NCBI RefSeq assembly: GCF_014356525.2 | Contig: NC_052516.1 | Span: 20,478,257-20,542,256 of the forward strand | Source of the DNA: Nilaparvata lugens | Lineage: Eukaryota; Arthropoda; Insecta; Hemiptera; Delphacidae | Length of the DNA: 64,000 nt | Reading direction: 5' to 3' | Shown here: positions 55,590 to 64,000 of the stretch, piece after piece | How the letters are laid out: the number at the start of each line of letters is the position of its first letter | How positions within the stretch are numbered: position 1 is the first letter of the stretch | Position numbers and translations under genes: made by a program | The notes under the pieces: generated by a model | The model's input: only the letters and a program-made list of their open reading frames with translations | What the model was told of the DNA's origin: nothing | The model's database searches: none

Positions 55590-56945
55590 TTCTCTCTGGT
55601 ACTACTACTACTACTTCTACCCATTGTATTCCTCCTCCTCTGCCTTCTGTTTCTTCTTCTTCTTCTTCTTCTTCTCATCCTTCTCGTCCTCCTTATCACA
55701 ATTCTCCTGTGGATCCTATAATCATCCACTTCTCCTCCGATTTATCTTCTTTTTATCATAATTCTTCTTCTCCATCCTTTTTCTCCACAGTCTACTCCCC
55801 CGCCTCCAGCTACTTTTTCTCCTCCCCCACAACGTCATTCTGCTTCTTCTCCACCTCCTCCTTGTGCTTTTTCTTCTCCTTCTCCTCCTTCTCATACTTC
55901 TCCTTCCTTTCCTACGTCTCCTCCTTCTTCTAACTGTCATCCAACTCCATCTAATCCTACTTCTCTTCCTTCCCTCCTTCTACTCATTCTCCTCCTTCTC
56001 ATACTTCTCCTTCCTTTCCTATAACTCCTCCTTCTTCTACTTCTCCTCCTTCTCCTCACTATCAACCTACTCCATCTACTCCTACTTCTCTTCCTTCCCT
56101 CCTTCTGCTCATTCTCCTCCTTCTCCTCCTTCCATCCTTCTTCTCCCTCTCCTCCTTCTTCTACATCTCCTCTATCTCCAGATTTTACTCCTTCTCCGCC
56201 ATCTCATCATTCCCCTCCTTCTCTCACTTATCCTCCTTCACCTCTTTCTCCTCTTTCTCTTTCTTCTTCACCCTGTCATCCTCCTACTCATTCTCATCCT
56301 TCTCCACCTACTCAACCTTCTCCTCCTTACCCTACATCTCATCCTTCTCCTTTCCCTCCTCCTACTATTACCGAGACTTTCTTCTACTCCTCGATTTCCT
56401 CTTTTTACCTCTACCTCATTCTTCTCCTCCTTCTCTTTCTCCTCCTGCTCCCACATCTCCTCTTTCTCCTCTTCATCCTTCACCACCTTTTCTCCTTGGA
56501 CTAATTCTCCTACTTTAACTTCTCCTCCTGCTCCTTCTCCCCTCCTTTCTCACCTCTACATCGTTCTCCTCCTCCTCTTTCTCCTCCTACCCGTTATTCT
56601 CCTCCTTCTCTCCCATCTCCTCCTTCTCCCCCTTCTTCTCCTTCCCCTCCTTCTAGTTATTCTTCTCTTGCTTCTCTTTCTGCTTTTCATCCTACTTCAC
56701 CTCTTTTTTTGTCTACCTTTTCTACCTTGGACTAGTTCTCCTCCCTTATTTCCTTCTCATCCTTCTCCTCCTCCTCTCCTCCACAACCTCCTCTTCGACC
56801 TCATCCTTCTCTTTCTTCTTCCTCCCCTCCTACTTCTTCTTCTCCTCTTCCTCCTCCTCCTCATCCTTCTCTTTCTTCTCCTTCCCCTCCTACTTTTTTC
56901 CCCCTCCTAGTTCTCCTTCTCCTCCTCCTCCTCCTCATCTCATAT
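55590..56945 (+). repeat. 1.35-kb polypyrimidine tract (CTC/CTT)
   Basis: Almost pure C/T on this strand, built from irregular CTCCTT, CTTCTC and CATC units. One longer phrase recurs: CATTCTCCTCCTTCTCATAC, TTCTCCTTCCTTTCCTA and CCATCTA(A/C)TCCTACTTCTC occur around 55,890-55,970, 55,985-56,030 and 56,065-56,115. The 348-residue Leu/Ser ORF is a composition artefact. Confidence 0.9.
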
Positions 56946-59040
56946 AATTCATCTCACCTCCTCATCTCATTCTCCACCTCCTCCTCATCATACAATCATT
57001 TTCTTATTTTGTTCTCTCTTTCTCTTTCCTTGTCATGCAAGTCGTTTATCAATGTGTCTAGAGTCTGAAATTCTTCACTTTATCAGTGAATGAGCTGAGA
57101 AAACAGACAACACCCGAAATTGCCATGAATACTCGACGGCATCTTTTTCTTTTCTCATTCCTCCTCCCCCTTCTTCCTCCTTCTTCTTTGCTCATTTATC
57201 TTCTTCCCCTCCACCACTCCTCCTCAGCGCCGTTGGTCGTCATCAAATATTCAGCTGTTACAATTTTGCAGCGTCAAAGGGCCGCAGAATATTGTGTATT
57301 TTTCACTGTCCGCCTTGGCGTAAGAATGTGGCCTTATTCTTTGTTTCCCACATTTCTTCCCAGTTTCTTCAACACCTTGTTATGAATGTTGAAATCTTAA
57401 TATTTCCTTATATTTCTATATCAATTTGAAAACATGCATTGATCATTTGAAAGTACCTATATTTGGCTAGAAACTGGTAGCAATTTTTAGAGATGATCTC
57501 CAATTTTTTTAGGGATGATATGAAGTAGAAATAGTATTCCATCGCTCATTCATATAGATAGCACATCATCAATTCCAATGTTATCCATATTGTTGAACCA
57601 AGCCTGGACTGGACCACATTACTACAATGAATATCTTCAATTCTCTCTCTACTGAAAAATTTTCAGGTGTATTCTAATGATTCAATGATATAATACAATA
57701 ATTGAATTTTCAAGTGAATGCAAAAGAGGAGAATGTTATTATTTTGGCTGAACAAGTTTGTTCATTTTTCATGTCAACTATCATTCTTAACAGTTTATGA
57801 ATCACACATTTGAAAATAATTCAGTTTCTGAAGATCCACCATTTTTAATCATAATTTCTCACTGTCTTTCCTTTTTTAGGTTGATTAAGTTCCATGTTTC
57901 CTCAAGCACTTCTGTACTTTAGAACATATATTATTGTTGAAGGTCGAAGAAATCCTTGTTTTCTGAAAATCAATCGCTCCCCAACATTTATCGTTGATCA
58001 AGTCACATCAAGACCCATACTACTCAAAACATTTTATGGAATTCAACATAGTTCAAAGTTCAAAAGTCAAATTTTTCAAGAATCATCAAACGGGCATTCT
58101 TAATGTATGTTTCTATTCTTCCAAGGTGAGATTTTTGATTCACGAAGGGTTATCGTTCAGGAAGAGAAGTGTTAAAGTGGAAAAGGTAGAGGAAAAAAGA
58201 CTCACAACATCTGGGATTAAAGGATTAAATAGTTCATCTCAATTTACTTTATAGCTTCCAAGAAAGAGAACGGATTCCCAGTAATAATTTATTTGGCAAA
58301 CAGCGCTAATTGTTGAAATTCGGAGCGGAATTCTTCCGACAACAAATTGAAAATGATCAATTCACCGAACCTTTTATACTCTGAAACAGGACGGCAGCAA
58401 AAATCCGCCGTTCGTAATTCTTTTCTTCCGCGCCACGAAAACATTAATTCCCTTTTGTGATTTGGTCGAAGACTTCCCGGGAAAATGTATTATTCTCAAA
58501 TTGAAAGGGATCATTCCAGAATTCATTTTTCCGTCAATGCCGGGAAAGCCACTCCGAGACAGTAACAGATCGTTTTTCTTGTTTTTCCGACATGTTTTCC
58601 GGCTAGAAGGCTTAGGAGCCGGGTTTAAGACCCCATGTCGAGTGGGGGTCTACGCTACCAGTTTTTTTTTCAGTTGGGAAACGAAGAATACAGAAGAAAG
58701 CCAAGAATGCTTTCATGAATTTTAAAACGAATGCTACTGCGTTGTTTGCACAATGTAATTGGGAAGGATTTCTATCTTGTTAGTAGTGTTCTGTTTGTTT
58801 TAGCCGACCTATTATTTCTTACGGCTGTGGGATCAAATATGTAAGGGCTGATCAAGTCCAGGAAAGTGTAAAAACAACGAGCATACTAATATCACGTGCT
58901 GGGAAAATTTTGTATTTGAACTTAAATGGGCTAATTGTGCAGCTCAAAGTAACAGGTGCTTTGGGAAAGAGGAGAATTGCTAAGAGAGAATTAACAATCA
59001 TTGCATCATTGCAATCAACTGTATTATAGCTGTGGGTATT
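56946..59040. other. No supported gene
   Basis: AT-rich to mixed DNA. ORFs at 57,086-57,385, 57,894-58,254 and 58,462-58,725 lack conserved motifs. A poly-T run sits at about 58,662. Confidence 0.4.
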
Positions 59041-59041
59041 G

Positions 59042-59042
59042 G

Positions 59043-59115
<73 letters not shown>

Positions 59116-59117
59116 AG
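59042..59117 (+). repeat. (GAT)n microsatellite
   Basis: About 24 GAT units followed by AGTAGTAGTAA. Confidence 0.95.
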
Positions 59118-59984
59118 TAGTAGTAATGATAATAGAGGATTAGGGAGAAGTTCATGTATTCAACATAATGGGAGAATTCTTGCTGAATGTTAGATTTGCA
59201 TTATTGCAGCTGATGGCTTATTAAAGCCAAAACTATTAATTGCAATGTTATTGGTTTGTAATCTGGATGATTTTATTGTTTGAGTGGCTCTTGCATAATT
59301 TATGTCTTGAAGGAATAAGAAAAGATAGCACAAGAAGATAAACCATGATATTGGGCATATCAAAGAAAAACTTCTTATGCTATCCTCTCTTTATGGTTAT
59401 GTTAACTTACTTATATAACTACTATAACTCACTATAGCTTACATAAGTTATAATTACTCATTTTTATTGTCATTCTTTTACTAATTTGCTTGCTCATTAG
59501 GCAGAACAATTCCTTACTGATTCAATTGTATATACAAATTAATCTACATGGTACACTGTCAAGAGAGACTTTGTCAAGAAGTCATTGTGTTCCACTGAAT
59601 TTGAACAACATACATAAAAGTCATGAAAATATATTATTCAAGTAGCTTTTTCATTTATAAATAGCTTATATTAATAAGATTGTAGTTTTTTTTTTTGTCT
59701 TATGGTTTATGGTTTTTGAAGGGACGGATTCAAAGGTTCAAGGAACCCACACTTCAACCGAAGCTTATTGTGTTCCCAATTGTGTTCTCGTATGTCCTTT
59801 ACAAGAACCAGGAGTTTTTCCCTATACTAACATTCCATTCATCAACTGGTTGCAATCCTTGTCGCAATCCAGTGTGATATGCTTGGCAGTCTCTTCAGAT
59901 TGATTAGTCCTCGTGACCTCGTGTCCTACGTGACCCACATTTATGCCTGGTCTTTCACCCATCACTGGCCTCTTGGGTTTTCCT

Positions 59985-60329
59985 TTATGCCCCTCCGAAA
60001 CTTTGCAGGGTCAAAAGTCTCACCTCTCCCAAGAGGTTTTGCCTAAATGGCCGACCTTCTTTGAGCAGTGGAGAGTTTTGGCCTCTCCACCCACAAACTC
60101 GTGACCTACGTGAGTTCCACTCCTGGCCTTTTTGTAGGTCCTTCCGCTGAGAAAGGGGACGCTTAACTGCCTCCAGGGCATCCGGCGCCCGGATTGGACA
60201 TCCGGACTCAGCCTCTTGACCCACATTTGTGCCTGGAGTTTCGCCCATCTCTGGTCTCTTAGGTTTCTCTTCTTGCCCCTCCGAAACTGCCCTGATGGGG
60301 CAGATCCCGTGGGTTTGAAGGCAAAGCAA
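59985..60329 (-). other. 114-codon ORF of unknown meaning, duplicated at 62,062-62,406
   Basis: Charged, Gly/Arg/Glu-rich and without a domain I recognise (for example PKRPEMGETPGTNVGQEAES). The DNA beneath it contains an internal repeat (TGACCCACATTTATGCCTGG near 59,931 and TGACCCACATTTGTGCCTGG near 60,219), and other frames are open too. It is probably a passenger of the repeat rather than a gene. Confidence 0.3.
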
Positions 60330-60575
60330 CTTCTGGAGTTGCCTTGAGGACCATTTTAGTCGCCTTCTACGACAAGCATGGATACTGTTGGTGAATTCTG
60401 GTTTTCAACACATTCTTGAGTACGATGATCGACTCAAAGTTCCCTAAACCCACAATGGGCTTTTTTGTCTTGATTTGATAGAGTTAAGCTTGTATTACAA
60501 TAGACCACAGTTTGTCGCCAAATGTCCTAGCTAGTCGCGGGGCATTAGTAGTAGTTCTTTCACTATCACCTAGAC

Positions 60576-60625
60576 CAGTGGTTCTCAAAGTGTGGGGCGC
60601 GACCCCCAAGGGGGGCGCGATGAAT
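60576..60625 (+). mobile_element. Left end of a hAT-type transposon
   Basis: CAGTGGTTCTCAAAGTGTGG then GGCGCGACCCCC is the common left end of ZBED-type hAT elements (CAGTGGTTCTCAA...). A GGGCGCGACCCCC/GGGGGGCGCG hairpin follows. The matching right end is not present, so the element is truncated. The same end is at 62,653. Confidence 0.7.
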
Positions 60626-60789
60626 GCTCAGGAGGGAGGGCGAAGCTTGGTTGGGAATTATTTAAATTTACTTCAAAAATAATTACGATAAGCAATCTTT
60701 CCACTTTTAAAATTCTACTTGAAAATATTTTAATGAGGACTTGAATTGTTTGGCATGGATTCAAAACCCATTCAAATTCTAGATCAAGG

Positions 60790-61054
60790 AGTGCTCCCTC
60801 AACATTATAGAAAATGAATACCTCATTGATCTCCTAGATGACTATGCGCTCAAAATTAAGTTTGAAGAATATTCTCTCATATCCTTTTGGATTGGTGTGC
60901 AAAAGGAACGCCCATTTTGAGTGAAAAGGCATTGAAGACATTGACGCCATTTGCGATATCTTATTCGTGTGAAACTGGGTTTTCTTCTCCAGCTGCCATA
61001 AAAAGTAAATTTACATCAATACTGGATGTGACCCAGGAACTTGGAGTAGCGTAA
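60790..61054 (+). pseudogene. hAT transposase C-terminal remnant, frameshifted (copy 1)
   Basis: The frame contains ENEYLIDLLDDYALKIKFEE, FWIGVQKERP, then after a one-base deletion near 60,912 LKTLTPFAISYSCETGFSSP and AAIKSKFTSILDV to a stop at 61,052-61,054. FW......P.(L/I)...AL..L..F...Y.CE.GFS is the C-terminal dimerisation/catalytic end of hAT transposases of the ZBED5 type. The rest of the gene is missing. Confidence 0.75.
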
Positions 61055-61196
61055 TCAGAGCTGACACCTCTTTTCAACTAACTTTGTGCGAAAAAACAAG
61101 CTCATCCTTCAAACTGAAGCTCTTTTTATTGCTAATTGCTATGACAAACAAAAGTAGCAACTATTTACTATAGTAGATATAGTACCGGAATGAATT

Positions 61197-61850
61197 ATAT
61201 AGTATATTTCGCACCTAGAGCAGAAAATGAGATTATTCCGGCTCGAAATCGGTTTTCAAGTCCGAGGCTGTAGGCCGAGGACTAGTAGAGATTGAGAGCC
61301 AGAAAAACATTTTTGCCTGTGGTGCCGAACGATATTTTTCGCCACACTACAGGTATTGCTGACAAAATAAATAAAGAATATTTGTTATCGTACCTATCTC
61401 TTGATTTTGGTGGTAGAAGATTTGCAGTCAGGATTTCAGATTCTTTTAAAATTTCACTTGGAATATCACGGGCGTCGTCATCTTCAAGCATTTTTGAAAA
61501 CTTGGAATGTGCTAATCAACAATTGATGATTGAATAAAAATGTTTGCGAAGCGAATGCTGAATTAGTTTGATTCGAAACTCGAACTGAAATCATGGCGAC
61601 TTTGATGAAGAAAGTGGACACTCGCCCGATCTAGCGGATGACTTATTAACTACGGACTTCCAAGCGGCTGGAAAGAGAACACTTTCTGGCCTAGACCGGA
61701 AAAGAAACCTGTTTCTTACGTCAGACGAGAGTCATCTGCAAACAAGGTCTTTCAGATCTACGTAGGGACTGGAAAACAGCTGCTTTCTGTGCAGTGTGGC
61801 GAAAATAATTTTTTGTTTGGAATTCATACGCTTATACATGTAGGGGGGCC
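61197..61850 (+). repeat. Copy of the palindrome-end repeat with its own inverted arms
   Basis: TAGTATATTTCGCACCTAGA, GGCTCGAAATCGGTTTTCAA and GTCCGAGGCTGTAGGCCGAG match the ends of the 30-kb palindrome (29,983-30,130). TTTTCGCCACACTACAG (about 61,337) is inverted at CTGTGCAGTGTGGCGAAAA (about 61,792). The 81-codon ORF inside (61,292-61,537) has no recognised motif. It is repeated at 63,274-63,927. Confidence 0.65.
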
Positions 61851-61947
61851 CAGGGCTAGACGATTACCTAGTGTTACCCAGTTACCATGTAGGAGGGGGT
61901 GGTTTTCTTAGTGTGATCCACCAATCCTCATGTCTCACTGGTGTCAC

Positions 61948-64000
61948 AGTGTGATATGCTTGGCAGTCTCTTCAGATTGATTAGTCCTCGTGACCTCGTG
62001 TCCTACGTGACCCACATTTATGCCTGGTCTTTCACCCATCACTGGCCTCTTGGGTTTTCCTTTATGCCCCTCCGAAACTTTGCAGGGTCAAAAGTCTCAC
62101 CTCTCCCAAGAGGTTTTGCCTAAATGGCCGACCTTCTTTGAGCAGTGGAGAGTTTTGGCCTCTCCACCCACAAACTCGTGACCTACGTGAGTTCCACTCC
62201 TGGCCTTTTTGTAGGTCCTTCCGCTGAGAAAGGGGACGCTTAACTGCCTCCAGGGCATCCGGCGCCCGGATTGGACATCCGGACTCAGCCTCTTGACCCA
62301 CATTTGTGCCTGGAGTTTCGCCCATCTCTGGTCTCTTAGGTTTCTCTTCTTGCCCCTCCGAAACTGCCCTGATGGGGCAGATCCCGTGGGTTTGAAGGCA
62401 AAGCAACTTCTGGAGTTGCCTTGAGGACCATTTTAGTCGCCTTCTACGACAAGCATGGATACTGTTGGTGAATTCTGGTTTTCAACACATTCTTGAGTAC
62501 GATGATCGACTCAAAGTTCCCTAAACCCACAATGGGCTTTTTTGTCTTGATTTGATAGAGTTAAGCTTGTATTACAATAGACCACAGTTTGTCGCCAAAT
62601 GTCCTAGCTAGTCGCGGGGCATTAGTAGTAGTTCTTTCACTATCACCTAGACCAGTGGTTCTCAAAGTGTGGGGCGCGACCCCCAAGGGGGCGCGATGAA
62701 TGCTCAGGAGGGAGGGCGAAGCTTGGTTGGGAATTATTTAAATTTACTTCAAAAATAATTACGATAAGCAATCTTTCCACTTTTAAAATTCTACTTGAAA
62801 ATATTTTAATGAGGACTTGAATTGTTTGGCATGGATTCAAAACCCATTCAAATTCTAGATCAAGGAGTGCTCCCTCAACATTATAGAAAATGAATACCTC
62901 ATTGATCTCCTAGATGACTATGCGCTCAAAATTAAGTTTGAAGAATATTCTCTCATATCCTTTTGGATTGGTGTGCAAAAGGAACGCCCAATTTTGAGTG
63001 AAAAGGCATTGAAGACATTGACGCCATTTGCGATATCTTATTCGTGTGAAACTGGGTTTTCTTCTCCAGCTGCCATAAAAAGTAAATTTACATCAATACT
63101 GGATGTGACCCAGGAACTTGGAGTAGCGTAATCAGAGCTGACACCTCTTTTCAACTAACTTTGTGCGAAAAAACAAGCTCATCCTTCAAACTGAAGCTCT
63201 TTTTATTGCTAATTGCTATGACAAACAAAAGTAGCAACTATTTACTATAGTAGATATAGTACCGGAATGAATTATATAGTATATTTCGCACCTAGAGCAG
63301 AAAATGAGATTATTCCGGCTCGAAATCGGTTTTCAAGTCCGAGGCTGTAGGCCGAGGACTAGTAGAGATTGAGAGCCAGAAAAACATTTTTGCCTGTGGT
63401 GCCGAACGATATTTTTCGCCACACTACAGGTATTGCTGACAAAATAAATAAAGAATATTTGTTATCGTACCTATCTCTTGATTTTGGTGGTAGAAGATTT
63501 GCAGTCAGGATTTCAGATTCTTTTAAAATTTCACTTGGAATATCACGGGCGTCGTCATCTTCAAGCATTTTTGAAAACTTGGAATGTGCTAATCAACAAT
63601 TGATGATTGAATAAAAATGTTTGCGAAGCGAATGCTGAATTAGTTTGATTCGAAACTCGAACTGAAATCATGGCGACTTTGATGAAGAAAGTGGACACTC
63701 GCCCGATCTAGCGGATGACTTATTAACTACGGACTTCCAAGCGGCTGGAAAGAGAACACTTTCTGGCCTAGACCGGAAAAGAAACCTGTTTCTTACGTCA
63801 GACGAGAGTCATCTGCAAACAAGGTCTTTCAGATCTACGTAGGGACTGGAAAACAGCTGCTTTCTGTGCAGTGTGGCGAAAATAATTTTTTGTTTGGAAT
63901 TCATACGCTTATACATGTAGGGGGGCCCAGGGCTAGACGATTACCTAGTGTTACCCAGTTACCATGTAGGAGGGGGTGGTTTTTCTTAGTGTGATCCACC
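61948..64000. repeat. 2,077-bp tandem unit, copy 2 (runs off the window)
   Basis: Near-identical to copy 1 and still aligned at base 64,000, so the array may continue beyond the window. Confidence 0.95.
62866..63131 (+). pseudogene. hAT transposase C-terminal remnant, open frame (copy 2)
   Basis: Same remnant as at 60,790 in the second tandem unit, but without the one-base deletion, so ERPILSEKALKTLTPFAI reads through to the stop at 63,129-63,131. An upstream in-frame TAG (in TTCTAGATC, about 62,858) and loss of the N-terminal two-thirds leave it non-functional. Confidence 0.75.

Larger units (their letters stand above)
59871..61947. repeat. 2,077-bp tandem unit, copy 1
   Basis: From AGTGTGATATGCTTGGCAGT to GGTGTCAC the unit is repeated from 61,948. 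Single-base differences are seen only at a G run near 60,615, at CCCATTTTG versus CCCAATTTTG (60,910/62,987) and at a T run near 61,905. The unit is composite: a segment with CTACGTGACCCACATTT and related phrases repeated inside it, a hAT remnant, and a copy of the palindrome-end repeat. Confidence 0.95.

Noticed and set aside
55864..56910. 348-codon Leu/Ser/Pro-rich ORF
   Set aside because: Same cause: a polypyrimidine tract keeps stop codons out of every frame.
57894..58725. ORFs of 69-87 codons
   Set aside because: No conserved motif; typical of chance ORFs at this base composition.

Overview
This is an AT-rich, intron- and transposon-dominated stretch of an animal nuclear genome. The style of the repeats (tRNA-derived SINEs, many short MITEs, an errantivirus-type env, TAA-associated LINE fragments) suggests an insect, and a hemipteran such as a planthopper or leafhopper is my best guess. 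That guess rests on memory of similar repeats, not on a search. I see only one piece of a conserved host gene: an exon of a cyclic nucleotide-gated (CNG) ion channel at 438-823 on the + strand, with good splice sites at both ends. The rest of the window reads as a long intron or intergenic DNA built from nested mobile elements. No other exon, intact tRNA/rRNA, CRISPR array or prokaryote-style operon was found.

Layout. 0.3-0.82 kb: a SINE fragment abutting the CNG exon. 1.2-9.9 kb: MITE-rich DNA with a nested MITE pair (7.1-7.8 kb) and a piggyBac-like element with TTAA target duplication (3.87-4.50 kb). 10-16 kb: more MITEs, including a roughly 95-bp family that recurs across the whole window. 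16.4-24.5 kb: 3' ends of at least four LINEs, one an R2/R4/Dong-type fragment lying between two (TAA)n tracts; a 938-bp long-TIR element; a tRNA-derived SINE. 24.9-26 kb: a long polypyrimidine tract. 28.5-29.5 kb: an old, degenerate tandem repeat with a period near 200 bp. 29.98-32.0 kb: a head-to-head palindrome of about 2 kb. 32.3-36.3 kb: inverted copies of a complex purine-rich repeat, one of them interrupted by two copies of a retroelement tail.

36.8-41.6 kb: broken Ty3/gypsy-errantivirus-type material on the minus strand in the order deleted LTR - env pseudogene - full LTR - truncated gag. Pol is absent, and the order indicates tandem or recombined copies sharing an LTR. 42.2-45.5 and 53.4-54.4 kb: two copies of one element, the first split by about 2.4 kb. 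47.5-49.3 kb: an inverted-repeat element. 55.6-56.95 kb: a second long polypyrimidine tract. 59.87-64.0 kb: two near-identical copies of a 2,077-bp unit in tandem, each carrying a hAT transposase remnant and a copy of the sequence that forms the ends of the 30-kb palindrome. The second copy runs to the window edge.

The protein-coding parts do not form a pathway. The CNG exon belongs to a host gene, and every other recognisable coding piece is a decayed transposon or retrovirus-like fragment.
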